A stretch of DNA of 64,000 nucleotides, taken from Burkholderia plantarii. GTDB taxonomy: Bacteria > Pseudomonadota > Gammaproteobacteria > Burkholderiales > Burkholderiaceae. Where the stretch lies: the NCBI RefSeq assembly GCF_001411805.1, contig NZ_CP007213.1:2666001-2730000 (forward strand), given 5' to 3'. Numbering within the stretch: the first letter of the stretch is position 1; every line of letters starts with the position of its first letter. The position numbers and the translations under genes are program-made. The notes beneath the pieces were generated by a model that saw nothing but the letters and a program-made list of their open reading frames with translations, made no database searches and was not told the origin of the DNA. Positions 27,071 through 36,765 of the stretch are shown piece by piece.

Positions 27071-27910
27071 ATGTCATCTCCCAAGACTTTGCTCATTACC
27101 GGCGTCAGCAGCGGGTTCGGTCAGGCGCTGGCGCGCGAGGCGCTCGCGGCCGGCCATCGCGTGGTCGGCACGGTGCGCAACGAGGCGGCGCGGCAGGCGT
27201 TCGAGGCGCTCGACCCGAGCCGCGCGGTGGCCCGCCTGCTCGACGTGACCGATTTCGACGCGATCGACGGCGTGGTGGCCGACATCGAGGCGAACGTGGC
27301 GCCGGTGGACGTGCTCGTCAACAACGCCGGCTACGGCCACGAGGGCGTCATGGAAGAATCGCCGCTCGACGAGATGCGCCGGCAGTTCGACGTCAACGTG
27401 TTCGGCGCGGTGGCCATGACCAAGGCGGTGCTGCCGTTCATGCGCGCCCGGCGGCGCGGACACATCCTCAACATCACCTCGATGGGCGGCTTCATCACGA
27501 TGCCGGGCATCGCCTATTACTGCGGCAGCAAGTTCGCGCTGGAAGGCATCTCCGAGGTGCTCGGCAAGGAAGTCGCGCCGTTCGGCATCGCCGTGACGGC
27601 GGTGGCGCCGGGCTCGTTCCGCACCGACTGGGCGGGCCGCTCGATGGTGCGCACGCCGCGCACCATCGCCGACTACGACGCGCTGTTCGATCCGATCCGC
27701 GCGGCACGCGAGGAAAAGAGCGGCAAGCAGCTCGGCGACCCGGTGAAGGCCGCGCGCGCGATGCTGACCGCGATCGACAGCGACGCGCCGCCCGCGCATC
27801 TGCTGCTCGGCAGCGACGCGCTCGCGTTGGTGCGCGGCAAGCTGGCGGCGATGGCCGAGGAAATCGACGCCTGGGAAACGCTGAGCCGTTCGACGGACGG
27901 CGCCGCGTAA
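27071..27910 (+). CDS. short-chain dehydrogenase/reductase
   Basis: 279 residues, classical SDR. Cofactor motif TGVSSGFGQ at 11-19, the NNAG motif at 83-86 in VDVLVNNAGYGHEG, Ser in NITSMGG and the YxxxK pair in YYCGSGKF-like YYCGSKFALEG near 150. The preference is probably NADP, judged from the Arg after the first strand (GTVRN). AGGAG lies before the ATG. Substrate unknown; the divergent AraC gene is its likely regulator. Confidence 0.9.
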   Translation: MSSPKTLLITGVSSGFGQALAREALAAGHRVVGTVRNEAARQAFEALDPSRAVARLLDVTDFDAIDGVVADIEANVAPVDVLVNNAGYGHEGVMEESPLDEMRRQFDVNVFGAVAMTKAVLPFMRARRRGHILNITSMGGFITMPGIAYYCGSKFALEGISEVLGKEVAPFGIAVTAVAPGSFRTDWAGRSMVRTPRTIADYDALFDPIRAAREEKSGKQLGDPVKAARAMLTAIDSDAPPAHLLLGSDALALVRGKLAAMAEEIDAWETLSRSTDGAA

Positions 27911-27951
27911 CGCGCGTGGCCTGATCGACAGCGGCCGGCGCGCCCGCCCCG

Positions 27952-28202
27952 CGCCATGCCCGGCGCGCCGGCTGGCTCCAGCCGGATCGGTCACGGACGC
28001 CTTAGATGGGGAGCCAGGGGCGGACGGCCGGACTTCCCGCGCCGCCGCGCGCTCAGCGCGGCACGGCCTCATTCGCCGCCCGCGCCCACTGCCCACGCCA
28101 TGCCCGGCCACCCCAGCCAGGCCGCTCACCGACGCCCCATATGAGGCGCCAGGACGGTGGCGGGACTCTCCCACGCCAACGTCCGCTCAGCGCGGCACGG
28201 CC
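27952..28202. repeat. imperfect tandem duplication beside the pdeM 3' end
   Basis: Two diverged copies lie side by side. Shared blocks are CGCCATGCCCGGC (27952-27964 and 28096-28108), GACGCC...GCCAGG near 27997 and 28131, and the 19-base CGCTCAGCGCGGCACGGCC (28050-28068 and 28184-28202). Offsets are 134 to 144 bases, so there are small indels. The second 19-base block contains the pdeM stop codon and its last codons (AVPR), so the first copy carries a duplicate of the gene's 3' end. Confidence 0.6.
27968..27985. terminator. hairpin after the SDR gene
   Basis: CCGGCTGG and CCAGCCGG form a perfect 8-base stem with a 2-base loop (effectively 7 pairs and a tetraloop), 58 bases after the SDR stop. 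No T-tract follows. It may end transcripts from either side. Confidence 0.35.
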
Positions 28203-28861
28203 AGCACGCGGTCGCCGGCCACCACGTACAAGGCCTCGCCCGCCGCCCGCGCCGCCGCGCCCACTTCAAAACCGCCGGTGAATTCGCCGAAGGCCGGCAG
28301 CACGCCGGCCCGCGCGCCGAACCGGAAGCACGGCAGGCGCGCGCGGTCGGCGCCCGCCGCGAGCCGCAGCACCGGATGCTCGTGCCCGGCCAGCGCGTAG
28401 GCGCCGTCCACCACGCACGGATGATGGCAGAGCGCCCATGGCCCGAGCCGGTACGGCTCGCTCACGCATTCGACGCCGAATTCGTCCGGCAGCGCGCCCG
28501 CGTGCCGGTCGTGGTTGCCCTCGACGAGCACGAGCCGCAGCCCGGCATGCCGCAAGCGCCACGCGCGCAGCGCGCCCAGCAGCTCGTCGGCATGCGCTTC
28601 GCGCGCGTGCAGCAGATCGCCGAGGAACACGATCGAGGCCGGCCGATGCGCCGCGATCAGCCGGTCGAGCCGCGCCAGCGCCACGCCGGTGGCGCCGGCC
28701 GGCACGGGAATGCCGCGCGCGCGGAACACGGCGTCCTTGCCCAGATGCACGTCCGCCACGAACAGGCTGCGCCGCGCCGGATCGAACGCCGCGCGCCCGG
28801 CCGACAGCCGCAGCGCGTGCCCGTCCAGCTCGATCGTCAGCGTCCCGTCAGTCCCGGTCAT
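28187..28861 (-). CDS. pdeM: ligase-associated DNA-repair metallophosphoesterase
   Basis: 224 residues. The calcineurin-type metal motifs are in order: DVHLGKD, GDLLHAR, GNHDRH, CHHP and GHEH, the pattern of the PdeM group. PdeM proteins are found with Lhr-type helicase, ATP-dependent ligase and a beta-CASP exonuclease in a four-gene damage-response cassette, exactly as here. The gene overlaps the helicase end by 14 bases and is last in the minus-strand operon. Its 3' end is partly duplicated downstream (see repeat at 27952). Confidence 0.9.
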   Translation of the reverse strand: MTGTDGTLTIELDGHALRLSAGRAAFDPARRSLFVADVHLGKDAVFRARGIPVPAGATGVALARLDRLIAAHRPASIVFLGDLLHAREAHADELLGALRAWRLRHAGLRLVLVEGNHDRHAGALPDEFGVECVSEPYRLGPWALCHHPCVVDGAYALAGHEHPVLRLAAGADRARLPCFRFGARAGVLPAFGEFTGGFEVGAAARAAGEALYVVAGDRVLAVPR

Positions 28862-31769
28862 GCGCCGCCTCGCGTCGCGCCGTGTTTTCGAGCGCGGCGA
28901 GCATGCGCTCGACGCGGTCGGCCAGTTGCTCGGTGCTGACCTTCTCGCGCAGGCGCGCGACGATCAGCGGGAACGCGAACGGCGTCGGCTTCGCCGGCTG
29001 CGTCAGCACCAGCCGGCTCTCGCGCATGCGTTCCAGCGCGTCCCGGATGCGCCGCAGCTCGAGCTCCTCGAGCATGACCTCGCGATCGGCCTGCACGAGC
29101 AGCAGGTTCGCGCCGTCGTGCTGGCGGAACACCTCGTAGAACAGGCTGCTCGACGCCTGCAGCTGCCGCGCGCTTTTCTGCTGCCCGGGATGGCCCTGGA
29201 ATACCAGCCCCGAGACGCGCGCGATCTCCCGGAAACGGCGCGCGGCCAGCTCGGAGGCGTTGAGGCTCGCGAGGATGTCGTGCTCGAGCCCGTCCGGCGA
29301 AAACAGGCCGCCGTCGATCAGCGCCGGCCAGTCGAACGGCTGCGCCGACAGCAGCTCGAAGCCGTAGTCGTTCATCGAGATCGAGAACGTGCTGGGCCGG
29401 TCGCGCGCGACGCGCCAGGCGATCAGCGCGCCGAGCCCGACGTGCGCCATGCGGCCGGCGAACGGATAGCAGAACAGGTGGTGCCCCTCGCGCGTGCGCA
29501 CGCGCTCGGCCACCAGCACGCCGGGGCCGGGCAGCGCGGACCAGCGCGCCTGCAGTTCCAGCAGCGGGGCCACCGCGCGCATCTCCGGTTCGCCGCCGGC
29601 CTCGCCGTCGCTCGCGCGCGCGAGCATCACCAGCACCGCGTCGGCCAGCTCCGACGACAGCGGCATCCGGCTGCCCGCCCATTGCGGCAGCGCGCCGCGC
29701 GAGCGGGCCGCGCGCCGCACGTAGGCCGTCATGTCGCGCACGCGCACGAGTTCGAGCGCACGGCCGGCGAACATGAAGACGTCGCCGGGCTTCAGGCGCG
29801 AGATGAACGACTCCTCCATGGTGCCGATGCGCCCGCCCGCCAGCCAGGCCACGTGGATGCTGGCGTTGGCCACGATGGTGCCGACGTTGTTGCGGTGGCG
29901 CCGCGCCAGGTCCTCGCGCGGCACGCGATAGACGCCGTCGGCATCGGCCGCCACGCGGTGATAGTCGGGATAGGCCGACAGCGAGGCGCCGCCGCGCTCG
30001 ACGAAGGCCAGCGCCCAGTCGAACTCGGCCTGCGTGAGATCGCGATAGGCGTAGGCCGTGCGCACCTCGTCGTAGAGCGCGCGCGGCGTGAAGCCGCCGC
30101 CGATCGCCACCGTCACCAGATGCTGCACCAGCACGTCGAGCGGCTTGAGCGGCATCTCGCGCCCCTCGATGCGGCCCGCGCCGATGGCCCAGCGCGCGGC
30201 GGCGGCCTCCACCAGCTCCAGCGCGTGGGTCGGCACGATGGTCACGCGCGAGGTGCGGCCCGGCGCGTGGCCCGAGCGGCCGGCGCGCTGCATCAGGCGC
30301 GCGACGCCCTTCGGCGAGCCGATCTGGAACACGCGCTCGACCGGCAGGAAATCGACGCCGAGGTCGAGGCTCGAGGTGCAGACCACGGCCTTGAGCTTGC
30401 CGTTCTTGAGCCCCAGCTCGACCCAGTCGCGCACCGACTGGTCGAGCGAGCCGTGATGCAGCGCGATCAGGCCGGCCCAGTCGGGCCGCCGTTCGAGCAG
30501 CGCCTGATACCAGCTTTCCGCCTGCGAGCGCGTGTTGGTGAACACCAGCGAGCTGCGCGCGGCATCGATCTCGTCGGCCACGGCGCCCACCTGCCGCGTG
30601 CCGAGATGGCCGCCCCACGGGAAGCGCTCGATGGTCTCGGGGATCAGCGTATCGACCACCAGCGGCTTCGGCTGCGCGCCGCGCACGACCACGCGCGGCG
30701 TGCGCACCGCGTGCAGCAGCGCGTCGTGCGCGAGCGCGAGATTGCCGAGCGTGGCCGACAGCCCCCATACCTGCAATTCCAGGCGCCAGTTGGCGAGGCG
30801 CGCGATGGCGAGCTGGGTTTGCGTGCCGCGCTTGTTGCCGAGCAGCTCGTGCCATTCGTCCACCACCACCAGCCGCAGCCGCGCGAGCGTCTCGCGCGCA
30901 TCGGCGCGCGTCAGCAGCAGCGACAGGCTCTCGGGCGTGGTGACGAGCGCCGACGGCATGCGGCGGTTCTGCCGGCCGCGCTCGGCGGACGGCGTGTCGC
31001 CCGTGCGCAGCCCCACCGACCACGGCACGCCGAGGCCCGACACCACCGCCTGCAGGGCGCGCGCGCTGTCGGCCGCGAGCGCGCGCATCGGCGTGATCCA
31101 GAGCACCGTCAGCGGGGCCGGCAGGCTGGCGCGGCGCACGGCGGCCAGCACGGCTTGCGCGGTGGGTTTGGCCGTCGCGGCTTGCCGCTTCGAACCTCGC
31201 GCCTTCGGGTCTCGCGGATCCGAGTCTCGCCTGTCCGAGGCTTGCGCATCCGGAGCTTGCTCATCCGGAGCTTGCTCATCCCGACGCTCCGCATGCGAAT
31301 CCTCGAAGTCCGCGCCGCCAGCCTCCGGCGCAGCCGCGCCCGAACCTCGCCGCGCTTCCTCGCCCGCATAGGCAGCCAGCGCGCCGAGCCAGACCGCCCA
31401 GGTCTTGCCGGCCCCCGTCGTGGCATGCAGCAGCCCGCTCGCGCCGCGCGCGATCTCGCGCCAGACCTCCTGCTGGAACGCGAACGGCTGCCGGTCCTGC
31501 GCCGCGAGCCACGCGGCGATGCGCTCACCGATCGGCCGGCGCGCCGCGGCCGCGTCGAACGCGAACGGCGCGGGCCGAAACGCCTCGGCAACCGCGTCGA
31601 GCTTCGCCTGCGCCGCGCGCGTGCGCGGGATGCGCCGCCCCCGCGGCGCGCGCGACCGGCGCCGCTGCGCGTCGGGCGCATCGGGCGCATCGGGCGACGC
31701 GGCACGATCGTCACCGCCGTCGCCGCCGTCCGGCTCGTCCGGCTCGTCGAACCCGCGCGCCCCGCTCAT
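28848..31769 (-). CDS. lhr: ligase-associated Lhr-type DEXH helicase
   Basis: 973 residues. After a charged N-terminal tail rich in Asp-Ala-Pro, the Walker A is [10 protein letters not shown], the Walker B box VVVDEWHEL, motif III SATLGN, and motif [10 protein letters not shown]. The long C-terminal half is that of bacterial Lhr-type helicases with the ligase-associated subfamily length (about 820-900), longer here because of the N-terminal tail and an insert between motifs I and Ia (repeat at 31210). Its ATG overlaps the ligase stop (ATGA), so translation is coupled. Probably a 3'-5' helicase acting with the neighbouring ligase, exonuclease and PdeM. Confidence 0.92.
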   Translation of the reverse strand: MSGARGFDEPDEPDGGDGGDDRAASPDAPDAPDAQRRRSRAPRGRRIPRTRAAQAKLDAVAEAFRPAPFAFDAAAARRPIGERIAAWLAAQDRQPFAFQQEVWREIARGASGLLHATTGAGKTWAVWLGALAAYAGEEARRGSGAAAPEAGGADFEDSHAERRDEQAPDEQAPDAQASDRRDSDPRDPKARGSKRQAATAKPTAQAVLAAVRRASLPAPLTVLWITPMRALAADSARALQAVVSGLGVPWSVGLRTGDTPSAERGRQNRRMPSALVTTPESLSLLLTRADARETLARLRLVVVDEWHELLGNKRGTQTQLAIARLANWRLELQVWGLSATLGNLALAHDALLHAVRTPRVVVRGAQPKPLVVDTLIPETIERFPWGGHLGTRQVGAVADEIDAARSSLVFTNTRSQAESWYQALLERRPDWAGLIALHHGSLDQSVRDWVELGLKNGKLKAVVCTSSLDLGVDFLPVERVFQIGSPKGVARLMQRAGRSGHAPGRTSRVTIVPTHALELVEAAAARWAIGAGRIEGREMPLKPLDVLVQHLVTVAIGGGFTPRALYDEVRTAYAYRDLTQAEFDWALAFVERGGASLSAYPDYHRVAADADGVYRVPREDLARRHRNNVGTIVANASIHVAWLAGGRIGTMEESFISRLKPGDVFMFAGRALELVRVRDMTAYVRRAARSRGALPQWAGSRMPLSSELADAVLVMLARASDGEAGGEPEMRAVAPLLELQARWSALPGPGVLVAERVRTREGHHLFCYPFAGRMAHVGLGALIAWRVARDRPSTFSISMNDYGFELLSAQPFDWPALIDGGLFSPDGLEHDILASLNASELAARRFREIARVSGLVFQGHPGQQKSARQLQASSSLFYEVFRQHDGANLLLVQADREVMLEELELRRIRDALERMRESRLVLTQPAKPTPFAFPLIVARLREKVSTEQLADRVERMLAALENTARREAAHDRD
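31210..31284. repeat. 15-base tandem repeat inside lhr
   Basis: Five in-frame units of 15 bases, the three rightmost nearly identical (GCTTGCTCATCCGGA type), with degenerate units to the left. On the minus strand they encode the pentapeptides [25 protein letters not shown]. The array lies in a surface-type insert about 60-80 residues after Walker A. Unit length keeps the frame, so copy number can change without breaking the gene. Confidence 0.75.
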
Positions 31770-33433
31770 CCCGGCGCCCCGTTCAGGAAGCCCTTCAACA
31801 TGTCGAGCGTATCCGCCTCCTCGATCGACTTGTCGGTGCGCCAGCGCAGCATGCGCGGGAACCGCACGGCGATGCCCGACTTGTGGCGCGGGCTCGCCTG
31901 GATGCCTTCGAAACCGATCTCGAACACGAGCGTCGGCGTGACGCTGCGCACCGGCCCGAACTTCTCGATCGTCGTCTTCCTCACCACGGCGTCCACCTGG
32001 CGCATCTCCTCGTCGGTCAGCCCCGAATAGGCCTTGGCGAACGGCACCAGCGTGCGCACGCCGTCGGCCTCGTCCCACACCGCGAACGTGAAGTCGGTGT
32101 AGAGGCTCGCGCGCCGGCCGTGGCCGCGCTGCGCGTAGAGCAGCACCGCGTCGATCGCGTACGGCTCGATCTTCCACTTCCACCAGACGCCCGACGCCTT
32201 GGTGCGCCCGACACCGTACTCCGACGCCGCCGCCTTCAGCATCAGCCCCTCCACGCCGCGCGCGCGGCTCTCGGCGCGCCGCGCGGCGAGCGCCGGCCAG
32301 TCGCCGGCCGTCACGCGCGGCGAGACGCGCAGCAGGTCGACCGCGAGCGTGCGCGACAGCGCCCCGGCCAGCGCCTCGAGCCGCGCGCGCCGCGCCGTGA
32401 GCGGCTCGCCGCGCAGGTCGCGGCCGTCGGCCTCGAGCAGGTCGTAGGCGAGCAGCGCCGCCGGCGAATCGGCCAGCACCTTCTTCGTCAGCGACTTGCG
32501 CGTGATGCGCGGCTGCAGGCGCGCGAACGGCAGCGGCGCGTCGGCGCCGGGCTCCCAGGCGAGAATCTCGCCGTCGATCACGGTGCCGTCGGGCAGCGCC
32601 TCGCCGAGCGCGGCCAGTTCAGGAAAGCGCTCGGTGACGAGATCCTCGCCGCGCGACCAGAGCCAGACGCGGCCGGCGCGCTTGACCAGCTGGGCGCGGA
32701 TGCCGTCCCACTTCCATTCGACGATCCAGTCGGCCGGCGGCCCGAGCGTGGCCGGGTCGGCCTGCAGCGGATGCGCGAGGAAGAACGGATACGGCAGGCC
32801 GAGGTCGCTTTCGTGCGGCGCCGCCGGATCGTCGCCGTCGGCCTCGGGCGCGACCAGCCGCAGATATCGCGCGGCGCTCGGCGCCTGGCGCGAATCGGTC
32901 CAGCCGACCATGCGCTGCGCGATGCGCTTGTGATCCACGCCCGCCACCTGCGCGAGCGCACGCACCACCAGCTGCCGCGACACGCCCACCCGGAAGCCGC
33001 CGCCGATCAGCTTGGTGAGCAGGAAGCGTTCGCTCCAGTCCAGTTCGTCCCAGTAGCCGGTCAGGCGCTCGCGCAGCGCCGGCGGATCGAGGCCGCGCAG
33101 GCCCAGCACGCGCTGCTCGATCCATTGCGCGAGCCCCAGCGCCGATTCGCGCGCGGGTGGCGGCAGCACGTGGGCGATCGTCTCGGCCAGGTCGCCCACG
33201 GCCTGATACGATTCCTCGAACAGCCACGCCGGCAGGCCGGCGCGCTCGCGCGCGGCATCGGCCAGCACGCGCGTGGGCACCGTCTGGCGCGGCTTGCCGC
33301 CCGCGAGGAAATACGAGGCCCAGGCCGCGTCCTCGGGCGCGGCGCTCGCGAAATAGGTAATCAGCGCCTCGAGCTTGACGTTGGTGGAAGTGGTCGCGTC
33401 GAGCGCGGCATAGAGCGTCGCGAAGCGTTTCAT
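31766..33433 (-). CDS. ATP-dependent DNA ligase
   Basis: 555 residues. The adenylation lysine is Lys241 in [10 protein letters not shown] (motif I). Motif III-like DGEILAW, motif IV GLMLK and motif V-like WWKWK follow in the expected order. An N-terminal helical domain of about 210 residues precedes, as in the LigB/LigC-like family that accompanies Lhr. The start overlaps the exonuclease stop (ATGA) and the end overlaps the lhr start. This is a second, ATP-using ligase beside the NAD-dependent housekeeping one expected in the genome. Confidence 0.92.
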   Translation of the reverse strand: MKRFATLYAALDATTSTNVKLEALITYFASAAPEDAAWASYFLAGGKPRQTVPTRVLADAARERAGLPAWLFEESYQAVGDLAETIAHVLPPPARESALGLAQWIEQRVLGLRGLDPPALRERLTGYWDELDWSERFLLTKLIGGGFRVGVSRQLVVRALAQVAGVDHKRIAQRMVGWTDSRQAPSAARYLRLVAPEADGDDPAAPHESDLGLPYPFFLAHPLQADPATLGPPADWIVEWKWDGIRAQLVKRAGRVWLWSRGEDLVTERFPELAALGEALPDGTVIDGEILAWEPGADAPLPFARLQPRITRKSLTKKVLADSPAALLAYDLLEADGRDLRGEPLTARRARLEALAGALSRTLAVDLLRVSPRVTAGDWPALAARRAESRARGVEGLMLKAAASEYGVGRTKASGVWWKWKIEPYAIDAVLLYAQRGHGRRASLYTDFTFAVWDEADGVRTLVPFAKAYSGLTDEEMRQVDAVVRKTTIEKFGPVRSVTPTLVFEIGFEGIQASPRHKSGIAVRFPRMLRWRTDKSIEEADTLDMLKGFLNGAPG

Positions 33434-34530
33434 CGCGGCGTGCTCGCGGCCGGGTCCGGCGCATCCGCCGCGTCCTGCGGGTCGGGTCCGGCCGCTGCGT
33501 CGCCCGTGCCGCCCGCCTCGCCCGCGTCGAGCGCCTCGTCGCCGTACTCGGTCGCGAACGCCCCGGCGTCGAGCCCCTGCTCGCCGAGCCAGCGCACCAT
33601 CGGCTCGATCTGGCCGTGCGTGACGATCACGCGCCCGGCGCCGCTCGCGCCGATCGCCTGCTGCAGCCCCGGCCAGTCGGCGTGGTCCGACAGCACGAAG
33701 CCTCGATCGACGCCGCGCCGGCGCCGCGTGCCGCGCAGGCGCATCCAGCCCGAGGCGAACGCGTCGCTGTAGTCGCCGAAGCGGCGCAGCCACGCGCTGC
33801 CCTGCGCGGACGGCGGCGCGATGATCAGCGCGCCGCGAAACGCGGCCTTGTCGCGCGCCGCGATCTCGCTGACGAGGCGCGTGGCGGGCAGATCGACGCC
33901 GGCCTCGCGATAGGCGCGGTTCAGCGGCTCGACGGCGCCGTGGCAGAAGATCGGGCCGATGCCGCGGTCGATCCCGGCCAGCACGCGCTGCGCCTTGCCG
34001 AACGCGTAGCAGAACAGCACCGAGGCGCGCGCCTGCGCCGCGTTGTGCCGCCACCAGGCGTCGATGCCGGCGAAGATGGCCGGCGCCGGCTCCCAGCGAT
34101 AGATCGGCAGGCCGAACGTCGATTCGGTGATGAAGGTGTCGCAGCGCACCGGTTCGAACGGCGCGCAGGTCGGATCGGGCTCGACCTTGTAGTCGCCCGA
34201 GGCGACCCAGACGCGCCCACGGTGCTCGACGCGCACCTGCGCCGAGCCGAGCACGTGCCCGGCCGGATGCAGCGACACGCGCACGCCGTCGATCTCGATC
34301 CGCTCGCCGTAGGCGAGGCCCTGCACCTCGATGCCGGGCAGCCGCGAGCGCAGCACGCCGAGCCCCGGCTGCGCGGCCAGGTAGCGCCCGTGCCCGGCGC
34401 GCGCGTGGTCGGCGTGCGCGTGCGTGATCACGGCGCGCTCGACCGGCCGCCAGGGGTCGATATGGAAGCCGCCCGCCGGGCAGTAGAGCCCTTCGGGGCG
34501 GGCGATGATCAGGTCGGCGGCAGTGTCCAC
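33430..34530 (-). CDS. ligase-associated beta-CASP exonuclease
   Basis: 366 residues. The metallo-beta-lactamase metal motif THAHADHAR is at about 36-44, with ASGDYK and the ESTFGLP segment, and later SDHADW and VTHG of the beta-CASP fold. It is the first gene of the repair operon. The start is a GTG at 34528-34530 with GGAG upstream; no closer ATG gives the full N-terminus DLIIARPEGLYCPAGG. The Asp/Ala-rich C-terminal 30 residues look disordered. Role: nuclease of the exonuclease-ligase-helicase-PdeM damage-response set. Confidence 0.9.
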   Translation of the reverse strand: MDTAADLIIARPEGLYCPAGGFHIDPWRPVERAVITHAHADHARAGHGRYLAAQPGLGVLRSRLPGIEVQGLAYGERIEIDGVRVSLHPAGHVLGSAQVRVEHRGRVWVASGDYKVEPDPTCAPFEPVRCDTFITESTFGLPIYRWEPAPAIFAGIDAWWRHNAAQARASVLFCYAFGKAQRVLAGIDRGIGPIFCHGAVEPLNRAYREAGVDLPATRLVSEIAARDKAAFRGALIIAPPSAQGSAWLRRFGDYSDAFASGWMRLRGTRRRRGVDRGFVLSDHADWPGLQQAIGASGAGRVIVTHGQIEPMVRWLGEQGLDAGAFATEYGDEALDAGEAGGTGDAAAGPDPQDAADAPDPAASTPR

Positions 34531-34945
34531 GCGAGTGCAGTCTCCAGTCGTCGATGCGGGCGAAACCCGGCGGGTCGAGTCTAGCCGATGCGGCTCGCGC
34601 GAGACGGGCGGTCAGGCGCGGGCCGGGGCGGCGGCTTGGCTTGACGAGCAGGGAAGCGAAAATCGTTCCCGATCGGACGAGCGACCGGCGGCGCGGTGCC
34701 GGCCCCCGCGCCCGCCCGCGTGGATGCGCACGGCCTGCCGCCCCGCGCCGCCTCGTGCGGCGTCGTGCGGCGTCGGAAGCGGCGATCCGGCGTGGCGGCG
34801 GCGCTGGCCGCCGGCTCTCGGCGTCGCGGCCGCATAGAAAATTCTTCTATGCATTGCACGAATTCATCGCAACTTTGGAGTTTTTTTCCGGGCCCGCGCT
34901 CGTATCATTTCCCATGCTTCAGACGAGTAATGGCACGCCACGGAC
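34531..34945. other. intergenic region, 415 bases, promoter area
   Basis: Lies between the divergent repair operon and the cysteine desulfurase fusion. No gene recognised. The first 310 bases are GC-rich and featureless to the eye; 34836-34925 is distinctly AT-rich and is the likely promoter region for the plus-strand gene. No convincing -35/-10 pair or LexA box was found. Confidence 0.4.
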
Positions 34946-36427
34946 ATGACCGAGAACAACACACTGCACTACCTCGATTACGCCGCCACCACGCCGGTGG
35001 ATCCGCGCGTGATCGAATCGATGGCCGCCTGCCTCGGTGCCGACGGCATCTTCGGCAACCCGGCCTCGAATTCGCATCGCGCCGGCCGGCTCGCGCGCGA
35101 CAAGGTCGAGCACGCGCGCGCCCAGGTGGCCGCGCTGATCGGCGCCGGCGCCGACGAGATCGTCTGGACCTCGGGCGCCACCGAATCGAACAACCTCGCG
35201 CTGAAGGGCTACGCGGAGCACGCCGCCGAACGGCGCCACCTGGTGACGAGCCGCATCGAGCACAAGGCCGTGCTCGACACGATGGCGAGCCTCGCCGCGC
35301 GCGGCCTGCCGGTCAGCTACATCGCGCCGACCCGCGACGGCGAGATCCGCCCCGAGGACGTGGCGGCCGCGCTGCGCCCCGACACGGGGCTCGTCTCGCT
35401 GATGCTGGTGAACAACGAGATCGGCACGCTCACCGACGTCGGCACGATCGCGCGGCTGGTCCACGCAGCGGGCGCCCTGCTCCACGTGGACGCGGCGCAG
35501 GCGCTCGGCAAGACACCGATCGACGTGCAGGCGCTCGGCATCGACCTGCTGTCGATGTCGGCGCACAAGGTGTACGGGCCGAAGGGAATCGGCGCGCTGT
35601 ACGTGCGGCGCGGCCTGGCCGGCCGGATCGCGCCGCAGATGCACGGCGGCGGCCACGAATCGGGACTGCGCTCGGGCACGCTCGCCACGCACCAGATCGT
35701 CGGCATGGGCCGCGCCTGCGAACTGGCGGCCCGCGAACTCGACGCCGACACGGCACGGATCGCCGCGCTCGCCACGCGCCTGCGCGACGCGGTGCTCGCG
35801 ATCGGCGGCGTCGAGCAGAACGCGCGCGCGGCGCGCCGCATTCCGCATACGCTGAGCCTGACCGTGACCGCGCCCGGCTTCCACCCGTTCATGCTCGACG
35901 AGGCGCTCGCCGTGTCGTCAACCTCGGCCTGCAACTCGGCGGCCGGCGTGCCTTCGCACGTGCTGACGACGCTCGGCCTCGACGCCGCCGCGGCCGGCCG
36001 CACCGTGCGCCTCAGCGTGGGCCGCTTCACGGGCGAGGACGACATCGCGTTCGCCGTGGCAAGCTTCCGGCGCGCCATCGAGCAATGCCGCGCCACGGCC
36101 GAGAGCGGCTTCGCCGCCTCGCACCAGATCCTGCCGGACGACCTGAAGGCGATCCGCGGCGCCGGCTTTCGCGCCGTGATCTGCAACCGCCCCGATGGAG
36201 AGAGCGCCGATCAGCCGGCCTTCGCGGAGATCGCCGCGGCCGCGCGCGAGCTGGGCCTCGACGCGCGCTATCTGCCGGTCGAGGCGGCCGACCGGATCGG
36301 CGAGGCGCAGGTGGAAGCGTTCGGCGCGATGCTCGACGCGCTGCCGAAACCGGTGCTGGCGTATTGCGGCAGCGGGCGCCGCGCGGGCCTGCTGTGGGAG
36401 CGTCTGGCGCTGCGGCGCACGGTTTGA
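34946..36427 (+). CDS. cysteine desulfurase fused to a rhodanese-like DUF442 domain
   Basis: 493 residues in two parts. Residues 1-385 are an IscS/NifS-type aminotransferase class V enzyme: PLP Lys208 in SMSAHKVYGPKG, and the sulfur-accepting Cys329 in SSTSACNSA. Residues 392-493 resemble the DUF442 / beta-lactamase-hydrolase-like family: QILPDDLKAIRGAGFRAVIC, DARYLPVEA, and the active loop CGSGRRA with Cys474, a six-residue CX4R loop of rhodanese type. The first domain would take sulfur from cysteine as a persulfide and the second could accept or transfer it. Neighbours give no pathway. The two families are clear; sulfur relay within the chain is inference. Confidence 0.88.
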   Translation: MTENNTLHYLDYAATTPVDPRVIESMAACLGADGIFGNPASNSHRAGRLARDKVEHARAQVAALIGAGADEIVWTSGATESNNLALKGYAEHAAERRHLVTSRIEHKAVLDTMASLAARGLPVSYIAPTRDGEIRPEDVAAALRPDTGLVSLMLVNNEIGTLTDVGTIARLVHAAGALLHVDAAQALGKTPIDVQALGIDLLSMSAHKVYGPKGIGALYVRRGLAGRIAPQMHGGGHESGLRSGTLATHQIVGMGRACELAARELDADTARIAALATRLRDAVLAIGGVEQNARAARRIPHTLSLTVTAPGFHPFMLDEALAVSSTSACNSAAGVPSHVLTTLGLDAAAAGRTVRLSVGRFTGEDDIAFAVASFRRAIEQCRATAESGFAASHQILPDDLKAIRGAGFRAVICNRPDGESADQPAFAEIAAAARELGLDARYLPVEAADRIGEAQVEAFGAMLDALPKPVLAYCGSGRRAGLLWERLALRRTV

Positions 36428-36465
36428 GGCGGTGGGCGGCCCGGCACTGCAACCCCGGTCCCCCT

Positions 36466-36606
36466 GACCATTGTTGGCTGGCGCGGAGCCCGTCCGCGTT
36501 TTCCTCGAACGGGAGGAATCGCCTCGACCAACGCCTCGAGTCGCGCAATGTCGTTGCCATTCGCGGCCGTCAAGATGACCGCGAGCGGGATCCAGGTTTC
36601 CGACAT
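36466..36606 (-). mobile_element. IS5-family transposase remnant
   Basis: A frame of about 47 residues reads PLAVILTAANGNDIARLEAL followed by VEAIPPVRGKRGRAPRQP. This is the segment just after the first catalytic Asp in IS5/IS402-type transposases (usually LTAAN-xx-D...IPPVRG-x-RGRPRRRP). Nothing of the rest of the transposase, and no terminal repeats, could be found nearby. It is a decayed fragment in the 338-base gap 36428-36765, which otherwise holds nothing I recognise, and it marks a past insertion at the edge of the TetR/NDH-2 block. Confidence 0.7.
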
Positions 36607-36765
36607 GCATGGACCCATGCGGGCCGGCGCGCCCGGCCCGACCGCGTCAGGCCCGTGTTCGGATCCCGGTGGTCGGGGCATGCCGAAGCTGTCTCGCCCG
36701 AATGGCGCCCGCGCCCGACCGGAGGACGGCGCCCGATCCCGGCCGTGAGCGATCGCCCTGCGGCG

